Shown here: positions 26,959 to 36,191 of the stretch, one piece after another
Position numbering within the stretch: position 1 is the first letter of the stretch
Layout of the letters: the number at the start of each line of letters is the position of its first letter
Origin: Helicobacter aurati
Lineage (GTDB): Bacteria > Campylobacterota > Campylobacteria > Campylobacterales > Helicobacteraceae
Direction of reading: 5' to 3'
Length of the DNA: 64,000 nt
Assembly (NCBI RefSeq): GCF_003364265.1
Contig: NZ_NXLW01000005.1
Coordinates: forward strand, 1-64,000
Position numbers and translations under genes: made by a program
Notes under the pieces: model-generated
The model's database searches: none
What the model saw: the letters and a program-made list of their open reading frames with translations, nothing else
What the model was told of the DNA's origin: nothing

Positions 26959-27771
26959 ATGAAAAGGGAAATATTACATAAGAAATCCATATATTTCTTT
27001 ATCGTTCTATTGATACTATGTTGTTTGCAAGCAAACACTAACGAAATAACATTTCCTGATGAAGATGAGAATTCTTTAACAGCACCAAGCTTTACAGAAG
27101 AACAAATCAGATCCTTACAACCCGTACTTATCACTCCAAAAATCGCAAAAACACCTACGCAGAGTTTGTTACTTAGAGAAGCGAACATTAAACGTAATGG
27201 TTATTACCTTATGCTTTTATACAATATAACGTCCATTAATCGATTGGATACTCATGGGAATACGGTAAGGATTCTAAGCTCGGGATTTGGGCTACGAGGT
27301 GGTATGATAAGCTATCTTGATAGCTACATTGGAATTCGCGGATATTTTGGACTTGATTTCACACATGATTCCTTAGCCATAGCTATTTTGCAACAAAACA
27401 CACTCAAACCAACCGATTTGAATATTCAATATTCTGGAACAATGATTATGGCTTCTCTTGGCATAGATATTTTGATTGATTTTTTTATCGGTAAAACCTA
27501 TCAGCACACAATGGGATTCTTTCTAGGAGTAGGCGCAGGTGCTCTTATCTATTTTGATAATAATACGCCTATGATATTGGCAAACGGCAATCGTATAGAC
27601 ATTGCATGGAGTGCCAATGTCACTGTGCAAGGAGGCATAACAATGACGCTTGCGCACAAAAATAAATTTGAAATTGGAGTAAAATTACTTCCAACGCAAG
27701 CTCTAACAATAGACAAGAGCGGCGTGTTGCTTGATTTTAACCCCTATATAGCTTATAGCTATAAGTTTTAA
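26959..27771 (+). CDS. Helicobacter outer-membrane protein
   Basis: The 270-residue product has a signal peptide (about residues 1-26, basic start and long hydrophobic run). The remainder is rich in alternating hydrophobic segments (GYYLMLLYNIT, YIGIRGYFGLDF, FEIGVKLLP) and ends in Phe as PYIAYSYKF. This matches outer-membrane beta-barrels recognised by the Bam complex and the Hop/Hor-like families of Helicobacter. It follows the GspE-like gene by 16 bases. Ligand and role are unknown. Confidence 0.75.
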   Translation: MKREILHKKSIYFFIVLLILCCLQANTNEITFPDEDENSLTAPSFTEEQIRSLQPVLITPKIAKTPTQSLLLREANIKRNGYYLMLLYNITSINRLDTHGNTVRILSSGFGLRGGMISYLDSYIGIRGYFGLDFTHDSLAIAILQQNTLKPTDLNIQYSGTMIMASLGIDILIDFFIGKTYQHTMGFFLGVGAGALIYFDNNTPMILANGNRIDIAWSANVTVQGGITMTLAHKNKFEIGVKLLPTQALTIDKSGVLLDFNPYIAYSYKF

Positions 27772-27779
27772 GGATTGTA

Positions 27780-28428
27780 ATGGACACAGTAATTTTTTGT
27801 AGATTGGGAAAACCTACGACATGAAATAAAGAAAATACAAAAAGATTCTCAATATCCAATGTTTAATGAAGATACGATGGACTACAATAATGCTTATCAT
27901 GTCATTGCGCTAATTCATTCTTTTTTACTAAAAGAGGAAAAATTAAAAAAAATATTTTTTTACACCGCCAAACCTATAGAAGAAAAGTTTCTGGAAAAAG
28001 GCAAAGAAGAATATAATGAAAAAATCTCTTATGTCCTTAAATTTCTTGATGATATAGTGCGATTACCGTTTGTTGCAACGCGTCTTGGTGTTTCAAAATA
28101 TCGAGGGTTAGATTCGAATGGGCATCCTATTATCATTCAAAAACAAGTGGACATGCTTATCGGGCTTGACATTGCACACATTGTCTATAACAAACTTGCA
28201 GAGAGAATCCTTATTTTCTCTAAGGATATTGACTTGATTCCAGCCCTTAAATGTGCGCGCACAAATGGTATGACAACCATTTTAGCCAACCTAAAAAACG
28301 GCTTTGAAATCAACCATAGTCTTGTAAAACATTCCGATTTGTTACGTTCTAGAAGCTGCGATGAAATTTTAGAATATGTAAGTAATGCACTTTTCTCACA
28401 TAATGAAAGCAATCACGGAGATTGTTGA
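27780..28428 (+). pseudogene. NYN-domain protein gene with an N-terminal frameshift
   Basis: NYN proteins are PIN-like, often ribonucleases or RNA-processing factors. An ATG at 27780 reads MDTVIF then runs into a stop at 27822. The next frame resumes at once as VDWENLRHEIKKIQKDSQYPM and continues to 28428, with SKDIDLIPALKCARTNG near the middle. Reading five instead of six Ts at 27793-27798 restores one frame of about 215 residues. Without repair, translation could only start at the ATG at 27859 (189 residues), losing the VDWEN acidic segment needed for the NYN active site. It may be a real mutation, slippage in T6, or a sequencing error. Confidence 0.78.
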
Positions 28429-28537
28429 TACAATACGCAAATTATCTCTAAATACACTCTATAAGACAACAAACATTTGTACTTAATAATGGAAATTTAT
28501 CAATTAGAGAATCTACCCTTAACGTTTAAGGAATGTC

Positions 28538-28948
28538 ATGCAGCTATCAAAATTCAGCGATTATTCGTTTCGTGCGCTTATGTATCTCGCAGAAAACAAC
28601 AACGAATTAAACACAGTGGAACAAATGGCAAAAGAACTTCAAATTTCACAAAATCATCTTAAAAAGATAATTCATAAGCTTTCAAAAGGGCATTTCATAG
28701 AATCTTTTAAGGGTCGCGAAGGTGGCATAAGGCTTGCTCAAAAACCAGAACAAATCAATCTCTCATCGGTTTTGCTCTATACAGAAAACAACATTCATCT
28801 TGTAGAGTGCTTAAAGCAAGAAGCTGGAGAATTATGCCCTTATCATACAGATTGCAATCTCAAAATAGTTATTAATCGCGCGCGTAATTCCTTTATTGAA
28901 GAGTTTAAAAAATACCACTTATCGGATTTATTAGTAACGAACAAATAG
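28538..28948 (+). CDS. Rrf2-family transcriptional regulator (NsrR/IscR-like)
   Basis: The 136-residue product has the N-terminal winged helix of the family (SKFSDYSFRALMYLAEN, TVEQMAKELQISQNHLKKIIHKL, GREGGIRLA) and three cysteines, C91-x8-C100-x5-C106, in the position of the Fe-S ligands of NsrR and IscR. It probably senses nitric oxide, oxygen or iron-sulfur status. No nitric-oxide or Fe-S assembly gene is adjacent, so the target is unknown. It converges on the U32 gene. Confidence 0.9.
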   Translation: MQLSKFSDYSFRALMYLAENNNELNTVEQMAKELQISQNHLKKIIHKLSKGHFIESFKGREGGIRLAQKPEQINLSSVLLYTENNIHLVECLKQEAGELCPYHTDCNLKIVINRARNSFIEEFKKYHLSDLLVTNK

Positions 28949-28957
28949 GTCAACTTT

Positions 28958-30439
28958 TTAACCGTCATTATTGGTTGTATCGTTAATTTTTATGCGCAAA
29001 AAACTTAGAGGAGGTAAAGCCGTAGGTAAAACGATAGGATGTGTATTCCCACTATGCACAGATTCTAATTCACTGCCACTTGCAGTAAAGATTTTAAAAA
29101 GCTTAAGATAATATCTACCAGCTATAAAGACAATTTGTCCTATATCATTGCAAATTTCTTGTAAAACACAATCTTGATTCTTAGAGAGTACTACATCTTT
29201 TCTACTAGATTCTTTGCTGCTATAAGAATCTAGTAGAGAGATAGAAGGAAAATCAAGACCAAAATCGTACTTAGGATAATATTCCAAAGGTGCAATGATT
29301 TCCATCCATTGCTGCTTTATAATGGTATGTTTGCACAGAAAAAACTTCCCACTACAATCAACCTCTGCACACACTTGATAACTCCCATCACTAATTGCAC
29401 TAAAAGTATTTTGCGTGTCAAGCTTTTGAAATGGTCTATGAATAATATATCCATCACTAAAGCCGCGATTTTTCAATGTATGCAATTCATATTGATAGAG
29501 ATTCGAACGTGAAAGATTTTGGTAATAGTCTTCTATGGCAAGTCGATATGTGCGCGCTGTGATACCCGCATAGTAGCTGCTCTTTGTGCGCCCTTCAATC
29601 TTGAGCGCGTCTATTGCTTGAGATTCTAAAATCTCATGAATGTAGCTTGCGAGATTCAAATCTTTTGCATTAAAAATATGAGTTCCCATACTATCCTCTT
29701 CCAATCGCATAAAAACGTTGTTATCTGGATTTTTCACATAGAGCTCCTGTGGACAAAACTCTACAAGGTTACCACTTTGGATGTCTCTTACAAAATATTC
29801 ATAGTCAAATCTACAATCATTTGCACAGCTTCCACGATTGGGAACCCTGCCATGCTGTAAAGCAGAAATCAAACAACGTCCCGAAAAAGCAAAGCACATA
29901 CTGCCATGAACGAATATCTCGATTTCTAAATCTGGCAATACTTTTTTAATCTGCATACAGTCATTTAAGCTTACTTCTCTAGCGGCTACAATACGTTTTA
30001 CACCCATATCAAAATACACACTAGCATCTAAAACATTGAGTACGTTTGCTTGAGTGGAGAGGTGAATTGGAATATTTGGTGCAATTTCTCGCGCTAATCT
30101 CACAACACCAGGTGCCGCAATAATAAAAGCATCGGGATTCAAATCGCGCATTCTAGCAATATGATTCTTTAAACTTTCAATCTGTGAATTAAACGGGAAT
30201 CCGTTAATAGTTACAAATACTTTCTTGTTTAAGCTATGGGCGTATTCAACACCTGTTGCAAAATCCTCATAGCTAAAATCTTTCCCTGCCCGATTCCTCA
30301 ATGAGAAGTGGCTTACTCCGCCATAAACAGCATCTGCCCCATAATGCAGAGCGATTTGCATTTTTCTAAGATTGCCCGCTGGAGAAAGCAATTGTACTTT
30401 CTTTAATGTTTCTTTGTGTGTAATAAAGCCCAAACTCAT
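28958..30439 (-). CDS. peptidase U32 family protein (TrhP/YegQ type)
   Basis: Proteins of this family were called collagenases (PrtC) but E. coli TrhP and RlhA are now known to act in tRNA and 23S rRNA hydroxylation. The 493-residue product shows LSPAGNLRKMQIALHYGADAVYGG at 18-41, the U32 signature EIFVHGSMCFAFSGRC near 173, and the cysteine-rich GSCANDCRFDYEY near 203, ligands of an iron-sulfur cluster. IEGRTKSSYYAG near 279 is also typical. The ATG has AAAGGAG upstream. A tRNA U34 hydroxylation role is inferred from the family. Confidence 0.9.
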   Translation of the reverse strand: MSLGFITHKETLKKVQLLSPAGNLRKMQIALHYGADAVYGGVSHFSLRNRAGKDFSYEDFATGVEYAHSLNKKVFVTINGFPFNSQIESLKNHIARMRDLNPDAFIIAAPGVVRLAREIAPNIPIHLSTQANVLNVLDASVYFDMGVKRIVAAREVSLNDCMQIKKVLPDLEIEIFVHGSMCFAFSGRCLISALQHGRVPNRGSCANDCRFDYEYFVRDIQSGNLVEFCPQELYVKNPDNNVFMRLEEDSMGTHIFNAKDLNLASYIHEILESQAIDALKIEGRTKSSYYAGITARTYRLAIEDYYQNLSRSNLYQYELHTLKNRGFSDGYIIHRPFQKLDTQNTFSAISDGSYQVCAEVDCSGKFFLCKHTIIKQQWMEIIAPLEYYPKYDFGLDFPSISLLDSYSSKESSRKDVVLSKNQDCVLQEICNDIGQIVFIAGRYYLKLFKIFTASGSELESVHSGNTHPIVLPTALPPLSFLRIKINDTTNNDG

Positions 30440-30496
30440 ATCACTCCTTTGAATACCTAAGGTTGTTACAATTCTCTTTCAATGCTTAATTGATTG

Positions 30497-31417
30497 TCAA
30501 TGCCATAGGATAATTGGCAATGTTTGCTTTTTAACACGTTCGAATTGTCCAACAATATGCAGTTTTATACGACATAACTTTGCAATATATCGCAATGCCA
30601 ACAAATCTTTAGGAAAAAAACTAAAAAGTAATTCATATTCTTCACCACTTTGATAAACATGCTTTGGGCACGAATGCTTAAAGGATTTCCTAAGAGATAA
30701 TCCCAAACCATTAATCTTTTGTAGTCTTTGTATTTCCATACCTAAGCCATCACTAATATCCATGCACGCATGAATATATCGCTGTGCTTTAAAAAGAAAA
30801 TTGCCTCGCAATAGAGGATTGCCAAAACGTGCATAAATGTTTGCAGATTCTATAACTCCGCGTTGTGTGTTTGGAATCTTAGTTTTACAACGCAATAACG
30901 TCCGCAAAGCATGTAAACTACTACCTAAATCACCATTGCGAATGCTCGTATAAGCAAGCAAATCCCCGCATAAAACACGATCTCTGCTTAAATATTTTCC
31001 CTGCAATTCACCCATGATTGTAACATGAAAACACAAATTACTCCCCTTGATTGTATCGCCACCGATAAGCCTGATTTGGTATTCGCTGCAAACCTCTTCT
31101 ATACCTGCAACTATCTCTCTGATGTTCAATTTAGTAAGATATTTTGGAAGTGTTATCGCCAACAACGCAAACTTGGGTTTAGCACCAGAACTAATAATAT
31201 CTGAAATCGTAATAATGAAAGCCTTTCGCGCAAGACTCTTATAGCTTATCCATTGCGGATAGAATCCTGTGTGCAACAAGAAATGTGTTCCTTCTACAAA
31301 ACTATCCATAGCAACAAGCAGCTTATTACTGCATTGTAACAAGGCGCAATCATCATTTAATTTCCCTATTACTGAACTTTCTTGCAATACATGTAAAAAA
31401 AAAGATTCTCTATCCAT
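30497..31417 (-). CDS. thiL: thiamine-monophosphate kinase
   Basis: ThiL phosphorylates thiamine monophosphate to the pyrophosphate cofactor. The 306-residue product has KLNDDCALLQ near residue 18, MDSFVEGTHFL, the AxxNIxDIxxxGAxP-like ITISDIISSGAKPKFALLA near 68, the IGGDTIKG metal site near 116 and MDISDGLGMEI near 214. I chose ATG 31417 because AAGGA lies six bases upstream; a TTG two codons earlier is less likely. It is slightly short and divergent but complete. Confidence 0.92.
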   Translation of the reverse strand: MDRESFFLHVLQESSVIGKLNDDCALLQCSNKLLVAMDSFVEGTHFLLHTGFYPQWISYKSLARKAFIITISDIISSGAKPKFALLAITLPKYLTKLNIREIVAGIEEVCSEYQIRLIGGDTIKGSNLCFHVTIMGELQGKYLSRDRVLCGDLLAYTSIRNGDLGSSLHALRTLLRCKTKIPNTQRGVIESANIYARFGNPLLRGNFLFKAQRYIHACMDISDGLGMEIQRLQKINGLGLSLRKSFKHSCPKHVYQSGEEYELLFSFFPKDLLALRYIAKLCRIKLHIVGQFERVKKQTLPIILWH

Positions 31418-31492
31418 AGTCAATCCTTATGATAAAAATTCCAAAGAGTTATTTGTGTTATAATTACAAAAATGGGCATAAGGGATAAAATA

Positions 31493-32215
31493 ATGTCAAT
31501 CTCAACAGATGACACTTCCACACAATCACATACAACAAACGAAGTAGATGATTCTACAATCATAGATGCAAGGATAAAAAATACCACTTCAGAAATACAA
31601 CCTGATACTTTAGAAGAAAAAGAAGAATCATTACAAACAACACCGTTAAACAAAGAACATAATCACTTACAGCTCGATAATACTGAACCACAAACACAAG
31701 ATATCGAACAAAGCCAACTTCTGATAGTATCAAATACAGAATCTCATGATTCCACTAATCAAGACGACAAAGAACTAGATGCGCGGTATGCAATAGACAA
31801 CGAATCTCCAAATAACCAAAATATAAACGACAAGCATACTGACAAAACATTGGCATTCAATGATAAAAAACAAGATTCTGAAGAAAACAAATTTCCTCAA
31901 GATTCTGCGACACATTATATAGCAGATGACGATGATTTAGAGGCGATCTCGCCGATTAAAGTAGGTTATCGAGAAAAATCTTGGGATTATATCTTGTATT
32001 CCAAGCGAATTTTTATTGCTGTGGCATTATTTGCGTGCTTTACGGGATTATATACGGGGTATTTGTTTTTTGGGACAACTTCATTGGGGGTATTATGGGC
32101 GTTACAGCAGGAACGTGAAAACATTATGCAAGAAGTTGAGAATCGACGTCTAGAAAATGCACAACTACAAAAACAAGTGCTAGAGCTGCAAATGCTAGAA
32201 CCACAAGAGTTGTAA
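31493..32215 (+). CDS. membrane protein with C-terminal coiled coil (unknown)
   Basis: I do not recognise a full-length family. Residues 1-160 are disordered, rich in Asp, Asn, Gln, Ser and Thr. One membrane helix follows (about 172-196), then a coiled coil of about 40 residues (ALQQERENIMQEVENRRLENAQLQKQVLEL). The helix-plus-coil arrangement resembles FtsB/DivIC divisome proteins with an added cytoplasmic tail, but that is only a suggestion. AAGGG lies upstream of the ATG at 31493; an ATG at 31472 is less well placed. The stop overlaps the pseudopilin start (TAATG). Confidence 0.75.
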   Translation: MSISTDDTSTQSHTTNEVDDSTIIDARIKNTTSEIQPDTLEEKEESLQTTPLNKEHNHLQLDNTEPQTQDIEQSQLLIVSNTESHDSTNQDDKELDARYAIDNESPNNQNINDKHTDKTLAFNDKKQDSEENKFPQDSATHYIADDDDLEAISPIKVGYREKSWDYILYSKRIFIAVALFACFTGLYTGYLFFGTTSLGVLWALQQERENIMQEVENRRLENAQLQKQVLELQMLEPQEL

Positions 32216-32745
32216 TGACAAGGGACAATGAACACCCTAAAACAACAAGTACTTTTAGCATAATAGAAGTCCTTTTTGTTATTTTTATTGTAGGACTTAT
32301 CAGTATCCCACTCCTAAAGACATTGCAATCTTTACAAGCACAAAACCACCGTATCCAAGCTTTTCTTGTCAAAAAAAGCTCACTATTTGAGACTCAACTT
32401 TTCATTAACAAACATATAAATCTAGCAAAAATAGATTCTATTGTCGTTACAAATAATACACTCAAATACGAAGCTTTTAACAATTTGTTTATACCTACAC
32501 AAAGTGCTCATTTTATGGATATTTCTTTGCAGACAATACCGCAAACCTTGCAACTTACTAATGGTAATCTCTATTTCAATAATGCACTACTTTTAAAAGA
32601 CGTACAAACTTTCATAGTGAATATACAACAAAACCAAACCGCAAAGAATGAAAGCATTCTTTATTACAAGCTTTGTTTAAAAAAAGCAAATGAATGTATC
32701 GAAGAGAGCCTCTTCTTAGATAACATAGAGATTCCCTACCAATGA
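32215..32745 (+). CDS. type II secretion/competence pseudopilin-like protein
   Basis: The 176-residue product has a short charged leader and then FSIIEVLFVIFIVGLISIPLL, the pseudopilin N-terminal helix with the invariant Glu at +5 (Glu18). The residue before the expected cleavage point is Thr13, not the usual Gly, so processing by a prepilin peptidase is uncertain. Cys162 and Cys168 lie near the C-terminus (LCLKKANECIE). It is coupled to the upstream coiled-coil protein and followed by prmA. Together with the GspE-like ATPase at 25.3-26.9 kb it may belong to a dispersed Campylobacter-like uptake system. Confidence 0.78.
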   Translation: MTRDNEHPKTTSTFSIIEVLFVIFIVGLISIPLLKTLQSLQAQNHRIQAFLVKKSSLFETQLFINKHINLAKIDSIVVTNNTLKYEAFNNLFIPTQSAHFMDISLQTIPQTLQLTNGNLYFNNALLLKDVQTFIVNIQQNQTAKNESILYYKLCLKKANECIEESLFLDNIEIPYQ

Positions 32746-32752
32746 AGGAGCA

Positions 32753-34057
32753 ATGATGAAAGAAAAGATAAACATTTTGCACCCATTAGCACACAAACTA
32801 TCTGGAGAAAAACTTGACAATAACCCCATACGTATCACAGAATCGAATATTGTGTGGCGCAGCAATAAAAGCCTTAGTGAAATAGAACAAATTATTAATG
32901 AAATACGAGATTCTTGCTCCGAAGTTTTCAAAGCACTTGATAAACAAAGTATGGTAGAAAGCACTATAGAATTTATTCCTAAGAAGTACAACCACACCTT
33001 TTACACAACAAGGCTGCATATTCCCAATCGAGTAAAAAATATAAGCAATGTAGATTTTAAAATCGCGTTGCGACTTCTCATCAAACACAATAATCCGTTT
33101 ATGAACAAAAATTATCGTAAAAAAACTATTGCTAAAGTCAGCAATTTAATCATAAAAGCCAAAACAACGAAACCAATAACGCATTCCATTAAAGATATGA
33201 AATTCTATACCGTTTCACAAATCGAAGCCGTAAGAATACATCTTTTTAAAGTGCAAAATAAAGACTGGATAGAGGAATACAAAAAAAGCATACAACCCAT
33301 TGTGTGTGGGAAATTTTATATTTCTCCAAGCTGGCATAAAGACAAAAAGCCATCAAAACATTCCGCTCAAGTCGCTAATACCACTCAAGAAATCAAGTCT
33401 AATGTACAACATACACAATCTGACGAACTTCATACAATTATTCTGGAGCCCTCTCTTAGCTTTGGTAGCGGACATCATGCAAGTACGAAGATGTGCATAA
33501 TGTTCCTAAGCCAACTTGATTTAAAAGGGAAAAGCTTGCTTGATGTGGGCTGTGGAAGCGGTATCCTTTCTCTTGTTGGAGCAAAGCTAGGAGCACAAAT
33601 CTACGCCTGCGACACAGACTATTACGCCTGCACACAAACAAAACAAAATTTTCATAACAACAATGTAAAGTATCAAATGATTTGGCAAGGAAGTTTAGAA
33701 TCAATAGTCCATACAAATTCAAATGTAGCTTGTATAACTACATTGGACAACAATCAAAATACCGCAATACAGGATCTCACAATAGCGCAACACGCAATAA
33801 CAGATTCTACAATCTCAGAATCTATTTCTATCAAACCGCCTTTAGAATATGATTATATTTGTGCCAATATTGTAAGCTCTGTGATTATTCTGCTAAGACG
33901 CAATTTAATAGCATGCTTAAAGAAGGGGGGGATTCTTATCCTCTCTGGAATCCTTGAAGATCATGAAAAACGTATTATGAAAGAATTTGATACGTTACAA
34001 TTATTAGAAAAACAACAAATTGAGGAATGGATAGCCTTAAAGTTTATCAAAAAATAA
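32753..34057 (+). CDS. prmA: ribosomal protein L11 methyltransferase
   Basis: PrmA trimethylates ribosomal protein L11 with S-adenosylmethionine. The C-terminal half shows the substrate-loop LEPSLSFGSGHHASTKMC near residue 230, the AdoMet motif LLDVGCGSGILSL near 262-274 and YDYICANIVSSVI near 367. At 434 residues it is about 100 longer than H. pylori PrmA; the extra lies at about 203-222 and 312-363 and is Thr/Ser/Gln/Asn-rich. Position directly before ftsH is as in H. pylori. The tandem ATGs at 32753 and 32756 both have GGAG upstream. Confidence 0.9.
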   Translation: MMKEKINILHPLAHKLSGEKLDNNPIRITESNIVWRSNKSLSEIEQIINEIRDSCSEVFKALDKQSMVESTIEFIPKKYNHTFYTTRLHIPNRVKNISNVDFKIALRLLIKHNNPFMNKNYRKKTIAKVSNLIIKAKTTKPITHSIKDMKFYTVSQIEAVRIHLFKVQNKDWIEEYKKSIQPIVCGKFYISPSWHKDKKPSKHSAQVANTTQEIKSNVQHTQSDELHTIILEPSLSFGSGHHASTKMCIMFLSQLDLKGKSLLDVGCGSGILSLVGAKLGAQIYACDTDYYACTQTKQNFHNNNVKYQMIWQGSLESIVHTNSNVACITTLDNNQNTAIQDLTIAQHAITDSTISESISIKPPLEYDYICANIVSSVIILLRRNLIACLKKGGILILSGILEDHEKRIMKEFDTLQLLEKQQIEEWIALKFIKK

Positions 34058-34060
34058 TAT

Positions 34061-34084
34061 AATCTACCGAATTTATTGTAGATT
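34061..34084 (+). promoter_or_regulatory. inverted repeat in the ftsH leader
   Basis: AATCTAC and GTAGATT form a perfect 7-base inverted repeat with a 10-base loop, 12 bases before the ftsH ATG. A TATAAT overlaps its left edge (34058-34063), so the repeat would lie at the transcript's very 5' end or over the promoter. It has no T run, so it is not a terminator. An operator or a leader hairpin is possible; no known consensus matched. Confidence 0.4.
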
Positions 34085-34096
34085 GAGAGAGAATAT

Positions 34097-35998
34097 ATGG
34101 CAGTTAATAATACGAACAATAAAAAGCCAAACAATAAAAACTACATTCTTATTTTTATTGTTTTAGGAATTCTAACATTTGGGATTTTTAAGCTTTTTTC
34201 CCCCGATGACGCGAGCTTGTTTGGACGCTTAGGTGGCAATAGCGTTAGTCAAACAATTGAATACTCTGAATTTAAAGAGTTGATTAAAAATAGACAAATA
34301 CAAAATGTATCGATCGGGCAAACGTTAATTAAAGCAGTGAGTGTAAATGCTCATCCAACTATCTATTACACAACCAAAAAAGTTCAGGATATGACTTTAA
34401 TCCCCCTACTCGATGAGTATAAAGTGAAATATAGTGGATTCAGTGAGCAAAATTTCTTTACAGATATGTTGGGATGGCTTATGCCTATATTTATTATTAT
34501 CGCAATATGGATGTTTATGACAAGTCGTATGCAAAAAAATATGAGTGGCGGCATGTTTGGATTGGGCAACGCAAGCAAACTTATTAATGCAGAAAGACCC
34601 AATGTTCGCTTTGATGATATGGCAGGCAATAAAGAGGCAAAAGAAGAAGTTGTAGAAGTTGTAGATTTTCTTAAGCATCCCGATAGGTATGCGGCTGTTG
34701 GAGCGAAGATTCCAAAAGGGGTCCTATTAGTCGGTCCGCCCGGTACAGGTAAAACATTACTTGCAAAAGCTGTCGCTGGAGAAGCCAATGTCCCCTTTTT
34801 CTCTATGAGTGGGAGTAGTTTTATCGAAATGTTCGTAGGGCTTGGCGCAAGCCGTGTGCGTGATTTATTTGAAAAAGCCAAAAAAGATGCCCCAAGCATT
34901 ATTTTCATTGACGAAATTGATGCAATAGGAAAAAGTCGTGCTGCTGGTTCTATGGTTGGAGGCAACGATGAAAGAGAACAAACACTTAATCAACTTTTAG
35001 CAGAAATGGACGGATTTGGTAGTAGTGCCCCCGTGATTGTTTTAGCTGCAACCAATAGACCAGAGGTATTGGATCCTGCATTGCTTAGACCCGGAAGATT
35101 CGACAGACAGGTGCTTGTTGATGCTCCAGATTTCAAAGGACGCATTGACATTCTTAAAGTGCATATTAAAGGCGTTAAACTTGCCAAAGACGTGGATTTA
35201 ACTGAAATTGCAAAATTTACTGCAGGATTAGCAGGAGCAGATTTAGCAAATATTATCAATGAAGCGGCACTTTTGGCAGGCAGAGAAAATCAAAAAGAAG
35301 TCTCACACAAACATTTTAAAGAAGCAATGGAAAGAACCATGATAGGTTTAGAGAAAAAATCACGTAGATTGTCTCTGAAAGAAAAACGTATTGTGGCTTA
35401 CCACGAAAGCGGACATGCTCTCATGGGCGAAGTTACAAAAGGTGCTCATCGTGTGAATAAAGTCTCCATTATTCCACGTGGTATGGGTGCTTTGGGCTAT
35501 ACTCTACATACTCCAGAAGAAAACCGACATTTAGAACAAAAACATGAGATGTTAGCAACCATTAATGTTTTATTGGGCGGTAGAGGTGCTGAAGAAGTCT
35601 TTTTGGGTGAAATTTCTAATGGTGCTTCTGATGACTTACGGCGCGCAACAGGGATTCTTAAAAACATGATCGTCTATTACGGTATGACAGATGTCTCTGG
35701 ATTAATGGTATTAGAAGATTTCACTGCAAGAAACAGATTCTTAGGTGGAGGAAGTAACACGCGCGAATACAGCAATGAAACAGCTCAAAAAATTGACAGC
35801 TACATTCAAAATCAACTACAAGAGCATTATGAACATGTCAAGCAAACATTAACGCTTTACAAAGGCGCGATTGAGACAATGGCAAACGAACTACTAGAAA
35901 AAGAAGTGATAGAAGGGGAAAGAGTGCGCGAAATCATTGCAAATTACGAAACAGACAATAACCTAGAGACTAAGTTGGTCCCCCTCGAAGAAGCGTAG
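34097..35998 (+). CDS. ftsH: ATP-dependent zinc metalloprotease FtsH
   Basis: FtsH is a membrane-anchored AAA+ protease that degrades misassembled membrane proteins and some regulators. The 633-residue product has two N-terminal membrane helices (about 16-34 and 127-144) around a periplasmic segment, Walker A GPPGTGKT near 213, Walker [12 protein letters not shown], the second region of homology [21 protein letters not shown], and the zinc site H436-E-S-G-H440 with a downstream Asp. It is typical in length and fully conserved. Confidence 0.98.
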   Translation: MAVNNTNNKKPNNKNYILIFIVLGILTFGIFKLFSPDDASLFGRLGGNSVSQTIEYSEFKELIKNRQIQNVSIGQTLIKAVSVNAHPTIYYTTKKVQDMTLIPLLDEYKVKYSGFSEQNFFTDMLGWLMPIFIIIAIWMFMTSRMQKNMSGGMFGLGNASKLINAERPNVRFDDMAGNKEAKEEVVEVVDFLKHPDRYAAVGAKIPKGVLLVGPPGTGKTLLAKAVAGEANVPFFSMSGSSFIEMFVGLGASRVRDLFEKAKKDAPSIIFIDEIDAIGKSRAAGSMVGGNDEREQTLNQLLAEMDGFGSSAPVIVLAATNRPEVLDPALLRPGRFDRQVLVDAPDFKGRIDILKVHIKGVKLAKDVDLTEIAKFTAGLAGADLANIINEAALLAGRENQKEVSHKHFKEAMERTMIGLEKKSRRLSLKEKRIVAYHESGHALMGEVTKGAHRVNKVSIIPRGMGALGYTLHTPEENRHLEQKHEMLATINVLLGGRGAEEVFLGEISNGASDDLRRATGILKNMIVYYGMTDVSGLMVLEDFTARNRFLGGGSNTREYSNETAQKIDSYIQNQLQEHYEHVKQTLTLYKGAIETMANELLEKEVIEGERVREIIANYETDNNLETKLVPLEEA

Positions 35999-36191
35999 TA
36001 TTCACCACCCTGAATGATAACATCATAGAATCAAATAAAATAATAAGGCAGCCTATATTCAATTAATACAAATAGGCAGAATACTCACTACAAAAATTCC
36101 TTTATAGTAGCTTTGATTCCAGCAATGTAAATATAATGCGATTTGTAAATTGGAATTTATCCTTTATTCTTTAACAACAATAAGGAATAAC

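Noticed and set aside
27859-28428. NYN gene as an intact 189-residue protein from the ATG at 27859
   Set aside because: The same frame continues upstream into the conserved VDWENL start, so the shorter form is a truncated reading of a frameshifted gene.
28477-28662. Frame overlapping the start of the Rrf2 gene
   Set aside because: It is out of frame with a clear Rrf2 gene, has a low-complexity product and no ribosome site.
36051-36077. Inverted repeat GCCTAT/ATAGGC between ftsH and the AI-2E gene as terminator
   Set aside because: The stem is only six bases with a 15-base loop and no T run follows.
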